From contig NZ_CP065534.1 of NCBI RefSeq assembly GCF_015999465.1, positions 2,666,001 to 2,730,000 of the forward strand: a stretch of DNA of 64,000 nt, in the 5' to 3' direction. Source of the DNA: Lonsdalea populi (GTDB lineage: Bacteria; Pseudomonadota; Gammaproteobacteria; Enterobacterales; Enterobacteriaceae). Positions 29,477 to 39,955 of the stretch are shown piece after piece. Below the pieces are notes generated by a model. It was given only the letters and a program-made list of their open reading frames with translations, was not told the origin of the DNA and did no database searches. The translations under genes and the position numbers were made by a program. Numbering within the stretch: the first letter of the stretch is position 1; each line of letters begins with the position of its first letter.

Positions 29477-30658
29477 CTAGCGCGTAAAGGCGTAAACCTC
29501 GCCGCCTTTAGCCTGAATCAGCAACTTATCGCTGGCCACCACAGGGTTGCTCAGGAAGCCGGAGCTATCCACTTTCTGCTGAGAGACGAAACGGCCATCG
29601 GTCGTATTGACCCAATGCGTGTACCCTTCTGCGTCCCCAACCACCAGATAACCATTGTACAGAGCCGGGGCCGTCAGATTACGGTACAACAGCTCGCTCT
29701 GACGCCAGATGCTCACGCCGCCGTTGGTACTCAAGGCCACGATACGGTCATCCTGATCGACCAGATAGATGCGGTCGCCGTCAACGATGAAGTCATTCAC
29801 CGAGCCCAGCTCGCGTTTCCATAAAACCTGTCCGGAGCGCAGGTCCAGCGCCGTCAGGTTGCCGTGGTAACCCAGCGCATACACGACTTCGCCGACGATG
29901 ACCGGCGTGGTATCGACGTCGTTCAGACGATCGATTTCGGTGGCACCGCTCGGCTGAGAAATACGCTGCTGCCAGATCAGCTGGCCTTGGTTGATCATCA
30001 CGGCGCTGACGCGGCCGTTGTCGCCGCCAACGATGGCCGCGCCGAATGCGGTCGCCGCAGCAGACTCGCCACGTACCGACAATGCCGGCATATCGAGGTT
30101 CACCGTCCACTTAACGGCACCGTCGGCTTCGTTCAGCGCCTGCAGCATACCATTGCCGGTATGCACCAGCACTACGCCATCGCTGACAACCGGATGGGAA
30201 GTGACTTCCCCAGCGACCGGCGTCTCCCAAACCTGCGAGCCGTCTTCGGCATTCAGGGCGAACATCTTCGCTCTTTCGCTGCCGACGTAAACGTGATTAC
30301 CGGCAATCGATACGCCGCCGGACAGCAGCGCCGGACGATTCGCCGACAACAGCCCAGTCTTCTCAGACAGGTCCGCCTTCCATTTTTCTTCGCCGTTGCT
30401 CAAATCCAGCGCTTTGACCGTACCGCGGCGTTCGGCAGCATAAACACGGCTGTCCTGCCAGGCCGGACGCAGGTTGGAATAGAATTCACCGGTACCACTG
30501 CCGATGGAACGACTCCAGACTTTCGTCGGCGTGAACTGGTTCTCTACCTGCGGCAGAGGGGACATTTTAACGACGTCCTCTTCACGGTCGAATAGCGAAC
30601 AGCCGCTCAGCAGGGCGGTTGAAACCAGTCCTACCAAAAGTGTTTTACGCAATTGCAT
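29477..30658 (-). CDS. bamB: Outer-membrane assembly lipoprotein BamB
   Basis: Lipoprotein of the BAM complex that inserts beta-barrels into the outer membrane. Signal peptide with lipobox LLSGCSLF, then an eight-bladed beta-propeller with PQQ-like repeats (VYAAERRGTVKALD, VYVGSERAKMFALNAEDG, VYALGYHGNLTALDLRSG, YLVVGDAEGYTHWV). 393 aa as in E. coli (392). Lies 10 bp after yfgM, clearly one operon with hisS. Confidence 0.96.
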   Translation of the reverse strand: MQLRKTLLVGLVSTALLSGCSLFDREEDVVKMSPLPQVENQFTPTKVWSRSIGSGTGEFYSNLRPAWQDSRVYAAERRGTVKALDLSNGEEKWKADLSEKTGLLSANRPALLSGGVSIAGNHVYVGSERAKMFALNAEDGSQVWETPVAGEVTSHPVVSDGVVLVHTGNGMLQALNEADGAVKWTVNLDMPALSVRGESAAATAFGAAIVGGDNGRVSAVMINQGQLIWQQRISQPSGATEIDRLNDVDTTPVIVGEVVYALGYHGNLTALDLRSGQVLWKRELGSVNDFIVDGDRIYLVDQDDRIVALSTNGGVSIWRQSELLYRNLTAPALYNGYLVVGDAEGYTHWVNTTDGRFVSQQKVDSSGFLSNPVVASDKLLIQAKGGEVYAFTR

Positions 30659-30668
30659 GGAATTCCTC

Positions 30669-31283
30669 TTAGCTGGACAGGTTGTTCAGTTTCATTCGTA
30701 ACAGGGCCTGCAACCCCTGAGGAGGCTGAGACTCGATGCCTTTTTCATACGCACTGCGCGCGCCCTGATTATCGCCTTTGCTGACCAGAACGTCGCCGCG
30801 AACGTCTGCAACCATAGCGCCCCAGCCTTCAGTCTTGATGGCATCCAGCGTTTTCAGCGCATCATCCGCTTTTTTCTGCGCAAGCTGTACCCGCGCCAGG
30901 CGTAGGTTAATCAATGTTTGCAGGTCGTCGTTATTGCTCTGAGAGAGAGCCTGGGTCAGTTGCTGCTCTGCTTTGGCGAAATCTTTCAGTTCGGCATAGT
31001 GAGCCGCCAGCTCCAAAGAAGCGAGCGCGCCGTAGTTGTTTTTGTTACCGGCAGCAAACGCTTCTACCGCCGTGGTGCCCTTGCCTGTCGTCAGCGTTTC
31101 GCTGGCCTGCTGATAGGCCGCCGATGTTGCCATCGCGCTATTATCCTGATGACTTTGCCAGAAACGCCAGCCCACCAGCGCCCCGATCCCCAGGACCACA
31201 CCGACGGCCAACGCTTTGCCGTTTTCTCTCAGGAAACGTCTCAGCGCGTCAACCTGTTCATTCTCAGTGGTATAGACTTCCAC
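30669..31283 (-). CDS. yfgM: YfgM, SecYEG-associated TPR protein
   Basis: Inner-membrane, periplasm-facing TPR protein that associates with SecYEG and the chaperone PpiD. Short cytoplasmic tail (VYTTENEQVDALRRFLRENGK), one transmembrane helix at about residues 25-45, then tetratricopeptide helices. 204 aa is the family length. Between hisS (13 bp) and bamB (10 bp) on the same strand. Confidence 0.95.
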   Translation of the reverse strand: MEVYTTENEQVDALRRFLRENGKALAVGVVLGIGALVGWRFWQSHQDNSAMATSAAYQQASETLTTGKGTTAVEAFAAGNKNNYGALASLELAAHYAELKDFAKAEQQLTQALSQSNNDDLQTLINLRLARVQLAQKKADDALKTLDAIKTEGWGAMVADVRGDVLVSKGDNQGARSAYEKGIESQPPQGLQALLRMKLNNLSS

Positions 31284-31296
31284 GGTGTCTTTCTCC

Positions 31297-32571
31297 TCAA
31301 TCCAGTAGCGTCGTCAGCCGGGCTGCAACGTCAGCCTGCGCCAGAGTTTCTTGTTCGCCGCTGGACAAGTTTTTCACTACTGCTTGTCCTGCCGCGACTT
31401 CATTTTCGCCTAGCACCAGAGCGACTCGCGCCCCGCTTTTATCCGCACGGGCAAACTGCTTTTTAAAATTGCCGCCGCCAAAATTGGTCATCAGCTTCAA
31501 TCCAGGCATCTCATCACGCAGCGATTCCGCCAGCAGCATAGCCGCACTCTGGGTCCCCGCGCCGGAAGAAATGACGTAAACGTCCACGCCCGGTAGCGCT
31601 TTGAACTCCGGATTGACCGTTTGAACCAGCAGCGCCAGACGCTCTAAGCCCATTGCGAAACCGACCGCAGGCGTACTGGAACCGCCCAACTGTTCCACCA
31701 TGCCGTCGTAACGTCCACCGCCGCACACGGTACCTTGCGAACCGAGGCTGGTGGTCACCCATTCAAAGACGGTGCGATTGTAATAATCCAGCCCACGGAC
31801 CAGGCGCGGATTGACCTTATATGGGATGCTCGCCTGCGTTAAAAGTTCACACAGGCCATCAAAATGCTCGCGAGATTCATCGTCGAGGTAATCGGTCAAG
31901 ACCGGCGCGTCGTTCAACAGCGTTTGCACATCGCGATTTTTAGAATCCAGTACGCGCAGAGGATTAGTGTACATACGACGCTTGCAGTCTTCGTCCAGGA
32001 CATCCTGATGCTGTTCCAGAAACGCAATCAGCGCCTCACGGTAACGCGCGCGCGCTTCCAGCGAACCAATGGAGTTGAGTTCCAGCGAAACGTGTTCGCC
32101 GATACCCAGCTCACGCCACCAGCGCGCCGTCATCATGATCATTTCGGCATCAATATCCGGGCCTTTCAGGCCGAAGACTTCGCAACCGAGCTGATGGAAC
32201 TGGCGATAGCGGCCCTTCTGCGGACGTTCGTGACGGAACATCGGCCCGGTGTACCACAGGCGCTGTTCCTGATTGTAAAGAATGCCATGCTCGATGCCTG
32301 CGCGGACGCAGCTTGCCGTGTTCTCAGGACGTAGCGTCAGGCTGTCGCCGTTACGGTCCTCGAACGTGTACATCTCTTTTTCTACGACGTCGGTCACTTC
32401 ACCAATAGCGCGCTTGAACAGAGAGGTCTGCTCAACGATAGGCGTGCGAATTTCGCTATAACCATAGCTGGCAAGGACCTGTTTCAGGCTGCCTTCAATG
32501 CGTTGCCACAAAGCCGTCTCGGCCGGCAGGTAGTCGTTCATGCCTCGGATGGCTTGAATATTTTTTGCCAC
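31297..32571 (-). CDS. hisS: Histidyl-tRNA synthetase HisS
   Basis: Class II aminoacyl-tRNA synthetase. Motif 2 region ([40 protein letters not shown]) and the histidine-specific motifs [14 protein letters not shown] and the [13 protein letters not shown] stretch are intact; the C-terminal anticodon-binding domain follows. 424 aa, as in E. coli. Downstream of ispG by 136 bp. Confidence 0.97.
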   Translation of the reverse strand: MAKNIQAIRGMNDYLPAETALWQRIEGSLKQVLASYGYSEIRTPIVEQTSLFKRAIGEVTDVVEKEMYTFEDRNGDSLTLRPENTASCVRAGIEHGILYNQEQRLWYTGPMFRHERPQKGRYRQFHQLGCEVFGLKGPDIDAEMIMMTARWWRELGIGEHVSLELNSIGSLEARARYREALIAFLEQHQDVLDEDCKRRMYTNPLRVLDSKNRDVQTLLNDAPVLTDYLDDESREHFDGLCELLTQASIPYKVNPRLVRGLDYYNRTVFEWVTTSLGSQGTVCGGGRYDGMVEQLGGSSTPAVGFAMGLERLALLVQTVNPEFKALPGVDVYVISSGAGTQSAAMLLAESLRDEMPGLKLMTNFGGGNFKKQFARADKSGARVALVLGENEVAAGQAVVKNLSSGEQETLAQADVAARLTTLLD

Positions 32572-32707
32572 GTCAGTTCTCTAATCCATTGTCTCGAAAA
32601 TAGGCCCGATTATAGGGGGAACGGCACTGCGGCATCAATGCGTGGCCATCGCCGTCGGGTTGCGAAGCTATCGAAGGACGGCATCTCGTGCGATGCCGCC
32701 ACAGCCA

Positions 32708-33829
32708 TTACTTATCGACCACGTTGATGGTAATGCGGTTACTCTCGTTCAATATCGCCGCTTTGGCGCGGATCTTCGACTCCAACTGGTCGATCATCTG
32801 TTCGTTGTCGAAACGCTCGCGCTGGCGAACACCGTCTTCATAAAAACCACTTTTCTTGTTGCCGCCGGTTACGCCCAGCGTCGACACCAACGCTTCGCCC
32901 GGCCCGTTAACCACGCAGCCGATAATCGATACGTCCATCGGCGTGATGATATCTTCCAGCCGCTGTTCCAGCGCGTTGACTGTACCAATCACGTCGAACT
33001 CCTGACGCGAGCAGGTTGGGCAGGCGATAAAATTGATGCCACGCGCGCGAATGCGCAGCGACTTCAAAATATCAAAACCGACTTTCACTTCCTCGACCGG
33101 GTCGGCCGCCAGCGAGATGCGCAGCGTATCGCCAATCCCTTCGGAGAGCAGCAGACCCAGACCAATGGCTGACTTCACCGCCCCACTTCGTGCGCCACCT
33201 GCTTCGGTGATTCCGAGATGCAGCGGCTGATCGATGCGGGAGGCCAGCAATCGGTAGGACTGGACGGCCAGGAAGACGTCTGAAGCCTTCACGCTGACTT
33301 TGAACTGGTCGAAGTTAAGCCGATCGAGAATATCGACGTGACGCATAGCGGATTCCAGCAGCGCTTCCGGCGTTGGCTCGCCGTACTTTTCCTGCAGATC
33401 CTTTTCCAGTGAACCGGCGTTGACGCCGATACGAATAGGGATGTTGTTGTCCCGTGCGCAGTCCACGACCGAGCGAATACGCTCTTCGTTACCGATATTG
33501 CCGGGGTTGATGCGCAGGCAATCCACGCCGTACTCAGCAACTTTCAGTGCAATGCGATAGTCAAAGTGAATATCCGCCACCAGCGGCACATTCACCTGCT
33601 GTTTGATCAACTTGAATGCCTCGGCGGCATCCATAGTGGGTACGGAAACGCGAACGATATCGACGCCCACGCGTTCTAACGCTTTGATTTGATTTACCGT
33701 TGCTTCAACATTCGTTGTGCGGGTGTTCGTCATCGACTGCACTGCGATCGGCGCGCCGTCACCGACGGGCACCTTACCAACGTAAATGCGCTTTGATTTG
33801 CGACGGGTTATGGGTGCGGGGTTATTCAC
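32708..33829 (-). CDS. ispG: 4-hydroxy-3-methylbut-2-enyl-diphosphate synthase IspG
   Basis: [4Fe-4S] enzyme of the MEP isoprenoid pathway; converts MEcPP to HMBPP. N-terminal TIM barrel ([21 protein letters not shown] region), C-terminal reductase domain with cluster cysteines in [12 protein letters not shown] and the [10 protein letters not shown] motif. 373 aa. Essential, and its cluster must be supplied even though most of the isc scaffold genes are missing from this window. Confidence 0.97.
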   Translation of the reverse strand: MNNPAPITRRKSKRIYVGKVPVGDGAPIAVQSMTNTRTTNVEATVNQIKALERVGVDIVRVSVPTMDAAEAFKLIKQQVNVPLVADIHFDYRIALKVAEYGVDCLRINPGNIGNEERIRSVVDCARDNNIPIRIGVNAGSLEKDLQEKYGEPTPEALLESAMRHVDILDRLNFDQFKVSVKASDVFLAVQSYRLLASRIDQPLHLGITEAGGARSGAVKSAIGLGLLLSEGIGDTLRISLAADPVEEVKVGFDILKSLRIRARGINFIACPTCSRQEFDVIGTVNALEQRLEDIITPMDVSIIGCVVNGPGEALVSTLGVTGGNKKSGFYEDGVRQRERFDNEQMIDQLESKIRAKAAILNESNRITINVVDK

Positions 33830-33865
33830 AACTTCACCTCCAAAATGCCGCTACCAGCCGGAAAA

Positions 33866-34852
33866 TTATTGGCCGGCCAGCGTTAAACGTGCAACCTGAT
33901 TACTTCTGACGTACTGGCTCAAATCCACCGGTTTGCCCTGATACTGAATCTGTACAGCAGCAGGCGCGCCGATTTTGAGTCGATAAGGAGGTTGTCCACT
34001 CAGATTCAGCGAACCGCCGTTGCGTTGCATACCGCTGAACAGCTTTTTGCCGGTGCTGTCCACCACTTCCAGCCAACAGTCCGCAGAGAACGACATCGCT
34101 AATACATTCGATGCAGGCATAGAAGGCGCCGGAGTCTCGACGGCCGGAGCCATAGAGGATGGCGCAGGAGAAGGCTGAGCCGGGGACGCCGTCTGTGCGG
34201 GAGCCGGCGTGACAGGAGCAACCGGCGCAGGCGGATTCGTCGTTGGCATAGCGGTTGTTGCCGAAGACGCATCGGCAGGCGGCGTCGCTTCGGTAGCGGC
34301 ACCACTGGTGGCGCTATCGTCCGGTACGACCGAGTCCGGTTCGCCATCGCTCAAATCCAGCGGCTGTCCATCCTGCGAAGTCTGCGTAGCGTTCGCATGA
34401 TCGACCATGGAATTAATTTCCTGCTGCTGCGCCTGATGATTCTGCCACCACCAGGCGACCGTCAACCCCAATACCCCCAGCAAAATTAGCCAGGTGAAGG
34501 TCATCAGCCATCCGTCGCGCTTTTTGCGACTTTTGCCCAGCGCAAGGTGCTGCATAGGGGAAACGTTAGAGGCGCAACTCGCCACCACGTGTTTTTCCAG
34601 CATCGGCAGCAGCTCATCTTCGGGCAGATGCACCAGCTTGGCGTAAGAACGGATATATCCACGCAGGAATGTCGGAGCAAGGCCGGCAGGCGTGTTGTCT
34701 TCTTCGATCTCACGAACGGTGGAGACTTTCAGGCATAATCTCTCTGCGACGAGTTGCTGCGACAACCCTAAGCTTTCACGCGCCTGACGCAGTCGCTCCC
34801 CAGGAGTGACTGTGGGTGATGCTGTTTTATCTTGATTGGCTTCAGTATTCAT
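33866..34852 (-). CDS. rodZ: Cytoskeleton protein RodZ
   Basis: Bitopic membrane protein that links MreB to the cell-wall machinery and sets rod shape. Cytoplasmic helix-turn-helix domain (about residues 18-90: [19 protein letters not shown]), a basic stretch KSRKKRDGW, one transmembrane helix (about 115-135), a Pro/Ala/Thr-rich periplasmic linker, then the DUF4115 domain with [18 protein letters not shown]. 328 aa. Its start overlaps the pilW end by 11 bases. Confidence 0.96.
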   Translation of the reverse strand: MNTEANQDKTASPTVTPGERLRQARESLGLSQQLVAERLCLKVSTVREIEEDNTPAGLAPTFLRGYIRSYAKLVHLPEDELLPMLEKHVVASCASNVSPMQHLALGKSRKKRDGWLMTFTWLILLGVLGLTVAWWWQNHQAQQQEINSMVDHANATQTSQDGQPLDLSDGEPDSVVPDDSATSGAATEATPPADASSATTAMPTTNPPAPVAPVTPAPAQTASPAQPSPAPSSMAPAVETPAPSMPASNVLAMSFSADCWLEVVDSTGKKLFSGMQRNGGSLNLSGQPPYRLKIGAPAAVQIQYQGKPVDLSQYVRSNQVARLTLAGQ

Positions 34853-35600
34853 TAGCTAAGAACTGCTGGTACTGTTTAGATTGTGGAAAACTTCGCGCCA
34901 ACATCGCACCGTAACGCTTCGCGTCATCGGTATCCCCCGCCAGCGCGGCGAAACGAATCTGTAGCCATAAACTTTCGGCACTCGCCGGAAATTTCGGCTG
35001 ATAAATAGTCAAGAGCACCCGCGTTTGTTCTGTATGACCGGTATGCATACGATGCTCGGCTTCCGCGAGTAGGCGCCGACCTTTGCGCGGGTCGTAGTTC
35101 AACGCCCGATGAAGTCGTTGCTTCGCCTCATCAGACCGCCCTGCGTCTAAAAAACAATAACCGGCGTTTTCCAGAGCATCGGCAACCTGTGGATGATCCG
35201 GGAGCAGCGCTGCGCGGCTAAACTGTTGTTGCGCCATTACATACTGCCCTAAACCACACAGAAACGCACCGTAATTATTCATCACGCTCCCGTTCGAAGG
35301 GCTCTGTCGCAACAACTGCTGATAACGTTTTTCAGCTGCTGCATTTTCACCAATTTGCTGTTCGTATAGCGCCATACCCAATTGGGTACGGTAGTCATCC
35401 GGGGCTGCTTTCAAAGCGCTGAGCAGGTTGCTATGCGCGACGTCGAACCGGCCACGCTCCAGATAGGCCAACCCCAGTTGCAAACGCGTCTGCGCCTGCG
35501 GCGAGAGTGAGTCTGTTTCTGCGGTGCTCACGCACCCGCCAATCATCACGCATACCACGGCCAAACCGCGCCGCCACCTTCCCTGCCGCCGTAAATTCAT
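34842..35600 (-). CDS. pilW: Type IV pilus biogenesis/stability lipoprotein PilW (PilF)
   Basis: Outer-membrane-directed TPR lipoprotein that helps assemble the PilQ secretin. Signal peptide with lipobox MIGGC, then tandem TPR repeats: [52 protein letters not shown] and [20 protein letters not shown]. 252 aa. E. coli lacks it between rlmN and rodZ, but many other proteobacteria have it there. No other pilus genes lie in the window. Confidence 0.9.
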   Translation of the reverse strand: MNLRRQGRWRRGLAVVCVMIGGCVSTAETDSLSPQAQTRLQLGLAYLERGRFDVAHSNLLSALKAAPDDYRTQLGMALYEQQIGENAAAEKRYQQLLRQSPSNGSVMNNYGAFLCGLGQYVMAQQQFSRAALLPDHPQVADALENAGYCFLDAGRSDEAKQRLHRALNYDPRKGRRLLAEAEHRMHTGHTEQTRVLLTIYQPKFPASAESLWLQIRFAALAGDTDDAKRYGAMLARSFPQSKQYQQFLANEY

Positions 35601-35737
35601 CTCTGACCATCCTTAGCCATTGTCTCTTGCCGAAGGGAGACGACCGCGGCTACAAAAGCCCGCCGCTATCACAGCATAGTATGATAAGCCCCTGAAATGT
35701 ATTTATCATTAGTCCGACCCTGTCAGGCCAACCACGA

Positions 35738-36916
35738 TCATACACTTTTAACGGCTATCGTATCCTTGATCATTTTTTTCTTCATCGTCCGCTTGGTGCG
35801 GTCAACGACTTCCCCGGCCAACTGTCCGCAGGCCGCATCGATGTCGTCGCCACGCGTTTTACGCACGATAGTGGTGAAGCCGTATTCCATCAATACCTTG
35901 GAGAAGCGGTCAACCCGGCTGTTGGAACTGCGCCCATACGGTGCGCCGGGGAACGGATTCCACGGGATCAGGTTGATCTTGCACGGCGTATCTTTCAGGC
36001 ATTCCGCCAACTCATGCGCATGTTCCGTGCCGTCGTTGATGTGATCCAACATGACGTATTCGATGGTGACCCGCCCCTGATTGGCGTTGGATTTCTCCAG
36101 GTAGCGCCGCACTGCCGACAAAAAGGTTTCGATATTATATTTTTTGTTAATCGGCATGATTTCGTTACGAATTTCATCATTCGGCGCGTGCAGCGAGATC
36201 GCCAGTGCGACGTCGATCATGTCGCCCAGTTTATCCAGCGCAGGCACGACGCCGGAAGTCGAGAGCGTCACGCGACGCTTAGAAAGACCGAAGCCGAAAT
36301 CGTCCAACATGATTTCCATCGCCGGCACCACGTTGGTCAGGTTCAGCAGCGGTTCGCCCATGCCCATCATCACGACGTTGGTGATAGGACGCTGCCCGGT
36401 GACTTTAGCCGCGCCGATAATTTTCGCCGCGCGCCATACCTGACCGATGATTTCAGAGACGCGCAGGTTACGGTTGAACCCTTGCTGCGCCGTTGAGCAA
36501 AACTTGCACTCCAACGCGCAACCGACCTGCGAAGATACGCACAGCGTTGCGCGTTCCTCTTCCGGGATGTAGACCGTTTCCACGCGCTGGCCATCGACTT
36601 GGATAGCCCACTTGATTGTGCCATCAGAGGAGCGCTGCTCATCGACCACGACAGGCGCGCGAATCTCAGCGATCTCCTGCAATTTAGTGCGTAACACCTT
36701 ATTGATGTCAGTCATTTCGTTGAAATCATCGCAGCAGTAGTGATAGATCCACTTCATGACCTGATCGGCACGGAACGGCTTTTCTCCCATAGAGGCAAAA
36801 AAGGCGCGCATTTGCTGACGGTTAAGATCCAGCAGGTTGATTTTTGCAGTGCCCGTCGGCTTAACGGCGATAGCGTCAGACTTGTTGGCGATCGGGGATA
36901 CGGTTTGCTCAGACAT
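35738..36916 (-). CDS. rlmN: 23S rRNA (A2503-C2)/tRNA (A37-C2) methyltransferase RlmN
   Basis: Radical-SAM methyltransferase. The [4Fe-4S] ligands are in [17 protein letters not shown]. The second catalytic cysteine, in [20 protein letters not shown] near the C-terminus, is also present. 392 aa versus 384 in E. coli. First gene of the long minus-strand block; pilW follows after 137 bp. Confidence 0.97.
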   Translation of the reverse strand: MSEQTVSPIANKSDAIAVKPTGTAKINLLDLNRQQMRAFFASMGEKPFRADQVMKWIYHYCCDDFNEMTDINKVLRTKLQEIAEIRAPVVVDEQRSSDGTIKWAIQVDGQRVETVYIPEEERATLCVSSQVGCALECKFCSTAQQGFNRNLRVSEIIGQVWRAAKIIGAAKVTGQRPITNVVMMGMGEPLLNLTNVVPAMEIMLDDFGFGLSKRRVTLSTSGVVPALDKLGDMIDVALAISLHAPNDEIRNEIMPINKKYNIETFLSAVRRYLEKSNANQGRVTIEYVMLDHINDGTEHAHELAECLKDTPCKINLIPWNPFPGAPYGRSSNSRVDRFSKVLMEYGFTTIVRKTRGDDIDAACGQLAGEVVDRTKRTMKKKMIKDTIAVKSV

Positions 36917-37076
36917 ATTGACTCATGGCCTCGTTGTTACACGTTATGGCTCGAAAGAAGTGATAAAGGATAAAGAAACGCCTTGGCCGAGCGCCTGCTC
37001 GCTCCGGGGCGCGGCATTGTACAAAGTTTGATACGGAGGTGCCAGCGCCACTCCGCTTTTAATTCTTTGTCTCGGC

Positions 37077-37508
37077 TCAGCGGGTGCGTGCGTGCACCTC
37101 GTCCGCACTGAAGAAATAGGCGATTTCGCGTTCGGCTGACGCTAAAGAGTCAGAACCGTGCACCGCATTTTCAGTCACGCTGTCTGCATAGTCTGCACGT
37201 AGCGTCCCCGTCAGCGCATTTTCGGGATTGGTCGCGCCCATCAGGTCACGGTGACGCTGCACGGCATTTTCGCCTTCCAAAACCTGAACAAAAATGGGGC
37301 CGGAAGTCATGAAGGTTACCAGACCGTCAAAGAAAGGTTTGCCCTGATGCTCAGCATAAAACCCTTCGGCCTGTTCGCGAGTCAGATGAAGCATTTTGGC
37401 AGCAACAATCTTAAAGCCCGCGCTTTCAAAGCGGTTGTAAATAGCGCCAATCGCATTCTTGGCGACCGCATTGGGCTTAATGATAGAAAAAGTACGTTCT
37501 ACCGTCAT
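37077..37508 (-). CDS. ndk: Nucleoside diphosphate kinase Ndk
   Basis: Transfers the terminal phosphate between NTPs and NDPs via a phosphohistidine. The active site [20 protein letters not shown] contains the catalytic histidine. N-terminus [18 protein letters not shown] is typical; 143 aa. The segment ...[19 protein letters not shown] is slightly diverged from E. coli. Stands upstream of rlmN on the same strand. Confidence 0.97.
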   Translation of the reverse strand: MTVERTFSIIKPNAVAKNAIGAIYNRFESAGFKIVAAKMLHLTREQAEGFYAEHQGKPFFDGLVTFMTSGPIFVQVLEGENAVQRHRDLMGATNPENALTGTLRADYADSVTENAVHGSDSLASAEREIAYFFSADEVHARTR

Positions 37509-37917
37509 AGTGACCTCGCTCGATAACTGTCTGATAACCGTCTGATAACTGCCGGTTAATAAATTATGATCCCGGCACCGTAAAGTGGCGCAGATTATAG
37601 GGTTGCGACTCCATCTTGCCTACGGTCAAATAACATTTTTTTAAAATAACGTTATCTTATCGTCCTTTTCTTATCATTATAACGCTGAATCCTTGCCTGG
37701 CACCTCCTCGCTGCCCGACCTGCGGGGCGGATGGTAAATAAACACCCGCGTTTCATCTGTTTCATCCATGAGTTTCAGTCACGCTCGCATTTCTGAAATA
37801 GAGTGCGCTGATACCGGCGTCAGAAACAGGTTTACGCTTGTCCGCTGCAAAGAAATTGCTGACAATTAAATCATTATCTTATTTCGGGCTGCCTCGACAG
37901 TCCGCTCGGGAGGTCTC
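37509..37917. other. 409-bp gap between ndk and sseA
   Basis: Divergent promoter region of ndk and sseA. AT-rich around 37620-37680. I see no gene, RNA or clear operator. E. coli carries pbpC and yfhM here; neither is present. Confidence 0.6.
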
Positions 37918-38769
37918 ATGTCTGTGTCCGGTTCCGACATTTTTATCACCACCACTTGGCTGAATTCGCATCTGAACGATCCTGATATCACGCTGCTTGA
38001 TGCGCGGATGCTTCCGCCAGGCGACACCACGCGGGATATTCAGGTCGAATATGAGGCCGAACACCTGCCGGGTGCGGCGTTTTTCGATATCGAAGCGCTG
38101 TCAGACGCGTCGTCGCCTCTGCCGCATATGATGCCGGACAGCGCATCCTTCGCTCAGGCGATGGGGATGCTGGGCGTCAGCGAAAGCCAGCACTGCGTCA
38201 TCTACGATGAGGGCAACCTGTTTTCCGCACCTCGTGCATGGTGGATGCTGAGAACCTTCGGCGTGACGAAGGTTTCGATTCTGGTTGGCGGGCTGACCGG
38301 ATGGAAGCTCGAGCAACGGCCCCTGGAGCAGGGAAACAACGGCCATTCGCCCCGAACATTCATGGCTCAGTTGGACGCTGGCGTGATCTGTCAAGCCGAA
38401 GTGGTGCTGGCGATCACCCGCGATAGTTCCGCGCAAATCGTCGACGCCCGTCCGGCACAGCGTTTCACCGGTGAAGTCGATGAGCCCCGTCTGGGACTGC
38501 GTCGCGGGCATATCCCCGGCAGCTTTAACGTGCCCTGGAATGAGCTGGTGGCAAACGGCGCGCTGAAAGATCCAAAGGAGCTGGCCGCCGTGTTCAAACA
38601 AAAGGGAATTGATATCCAGCGCCCCATCGTCGCCAGCTGTGGCTCCGGCGTAACGGCAGCCGTGATCGTATTAGCGCTGCATGTTCTAAATGCCCCTCAA
38701 GTCAAACTGTACGACGGTTCCTGGGGAGAATGGGGGGGCCGGGAAGACCTGCCCGTTGAGGCGAAGTGA
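37918..38769 (+). CDS. sseA: 3-mercaptopyruvate sulfurtransferase SseA
   Basis: Two-rhodanese-domain enzyme that moves sulfur from 3-mercaptopyruvate to thiol acceptors. N-terminal inactive domain with FFDIEALSD and YDEGNLFSAPRAWWMLRTFG; the C-terminal domain has the catalytic loop CGSGVTAAV (about residue 240) typical of MST rather than thiosulfate sulfurtransferase. 283 aa. Ribosome site GGGAGG precedes the ATG. Converges with sseB across the octamer repeat. Confidence 0.95.
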   Translation: MSVSGSDIFITTTWLNSHLNDPDITLLDARMLPPGDTTRDIQVEYEAEHLPGAAFFDIEALSDASSPLPHMMPDSASFAQAMGMLGVSESQHCVIYDEGNLFSAPRAWWMLRTFGVTKVSILVGGLTGWKLEQRPLEQGNNGHSPRTFMAQLDAGVICQAEVVLAITRDSSAQIVDARPAQRFTGEVDEPRLGLRRGHIPGSFNVPWNELVANGALKDPKELAAVFKQKGIDIQRPIVASCGSGVTAAVIVLALHVLNAPQVKLYDGSWGEWGGREDLPVEAK

Positions 38770-38963
38770 AACGCTGACGACAAGCGGTTTAAAATCGACA
38801 AAATCCCAGTAAAACGGCCACATCGTGTGATCGTCGCAGAAGCCGTCATGACTGATGTTATGCATACACCGGTAACATCGCGGCGGCCTCACGTACTGGA
38901 GTGTCAAAAACGGCTGCGATCGTGATTCATCACGACTAGCATCCAGCGCGCTTTTGGCGCTTT

Positions 38964-39027
38964 GCGGTCAAGCGGTCAAGCGGTCAAGCGGTCAAGCGGT
39001 CAAGCGGTCAAGCGGTCAAGCGGTCAA
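38964..39027. repeat. Eight perfect tandem copies of an 8-bp unit
   Basis: GCGGTCAA is repeated eight times without a mismatch from 38964 to 39027, followed by a partial GC. It lies between the converging 3' ends of sseA and sseB, 15 bp from the sseB stop codon. The unit length is not a multiple of three, but no gene covers it. Such arrays usually change copy number by slippage. Confidence 0.97.
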
Positions 39028-39041
39028 GCAACATTATCTGT

Positions 39042-39836
39042 TCAGGCGCGGCTGCTGTTTTTGAAGTCGCGAAGAAAGCTGCCCCACTTACGCTCATAAA
39101 ATGGCGTAGTGTGCTTGATCATATAATGGCTGATGCCCGGCTCGTTGTCGGCAACGACGCAAAGGTCAATCGGGCGTTCGTCCGGCAGCGTGTCGCTGGC
39201 GACGGTGCCCGCCGCCTGAACGATCGACTCGACGTCTTCATCCACATCGATGCCAACCAGCAGATGCGGCTGTTCTTCGTCAGGTTCCTGAATTTGCACC
39301 AGAAACGCACGGCGAACGGCGGGATATTTCGCAAATAGCTGGGTCAGAGAGTCGATCATCTGTGCGGGCATTTCTGCAGGCTGTCCAATGAGGAGCTGAG
39401 TGTCCTCCTCGATAACCTTCTTCGTCACGAGTCCCGTGCCTTCGCCGGCCAACAGGTGTTCAACCTCCTGCGGCAGAAACTCTTTGCCGTAGGGCAATTT
39501 CGGATTGAGGAATAACACGGCTCCCTGAGTCAGCTCAAACAGCGCACGCGCAGGCAGCGCCAAAAAAGACTGCTCTTCGGTGATGGCTGACTGCAAAGCC
39601 TCAAGGGAAGAAAAAAACGGGATCGCAGAACTGCCATCCGGCGTCTCCCAATGCTGAAGATGCACATGGCTTCCGGCCTGAAGCGTTTGCTCGCCAAAAG
39701 TCGTGTCGCCGACACTGTTTCCCAGTACATACACCGTGGCCGTCATTAGTTCGCTGAAAAACTCAGGCCGATGTGCAGGCTCCGTCGCTGCACGCATCAG
39801 CGCCTCTTCCAGTGTGTTTTGTGGTGAAAATTTCAT
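39042..39836 (-). CDS. sseB: Enhanced serine sensitivity protein SseB
   Basis: Family named after the E. coli serine-sensitivity gene; biochemical role unclear. Matches: EEALMRAATEPAHRPEFF at the start, LQHWETPDGSSAIPFFSSLEALQ, PYGKEFLPQEVE and the end HTTPFYERKWGSFLRDFKNS. The ATG at 39836 has GAGGAG seven bases before it; a TTG at 39848 is rejected. This gives 264 aa. Upstream pepB is on the same strand but transcribed before it reading right to left. Confidence 0.92.
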   Translation of the reverse strand: MKFSPQNTLEEALMRAATEPAHRPEFFSELMTATVYVLGNSVGDTTFGEQTLQAGSHVHLQHWETPDGSSAIPFFSSLEALQSAITEEQSFLALPARALFELTQGAVLFLNPKLPYGKEFLPQEVEHLLAGEGTGLVTKKVIEEDTQLLIGQPAEMPAQMIDSLTQLFAKYPAVRRAFLVQIQEPDEEQPHLLVGIDVDEDVESIVQAAGTVASDTLPDERPIDLCVVADNEPGISHYMIKHTTPFYERKWGSFLRDFKNSSRA

Positions 39837-39955
39837 CGTGCTCCTCAACGCTCTCGGCCCTGCGCGTTTTCAACTGCGCAAGGCCTGTTGTTATGCTCGC
39901 GCAGCATCACCGCGCGTTGTTCACTGCGGGCATAAACTTACCCGCCATCGCTTAT

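Noticed and set aside
38964..39027. Octamer array considered as a CRISPR
   Set aside because: Units are 8 bp and contiguous with no spacers, so it is a simple tandem repeat.
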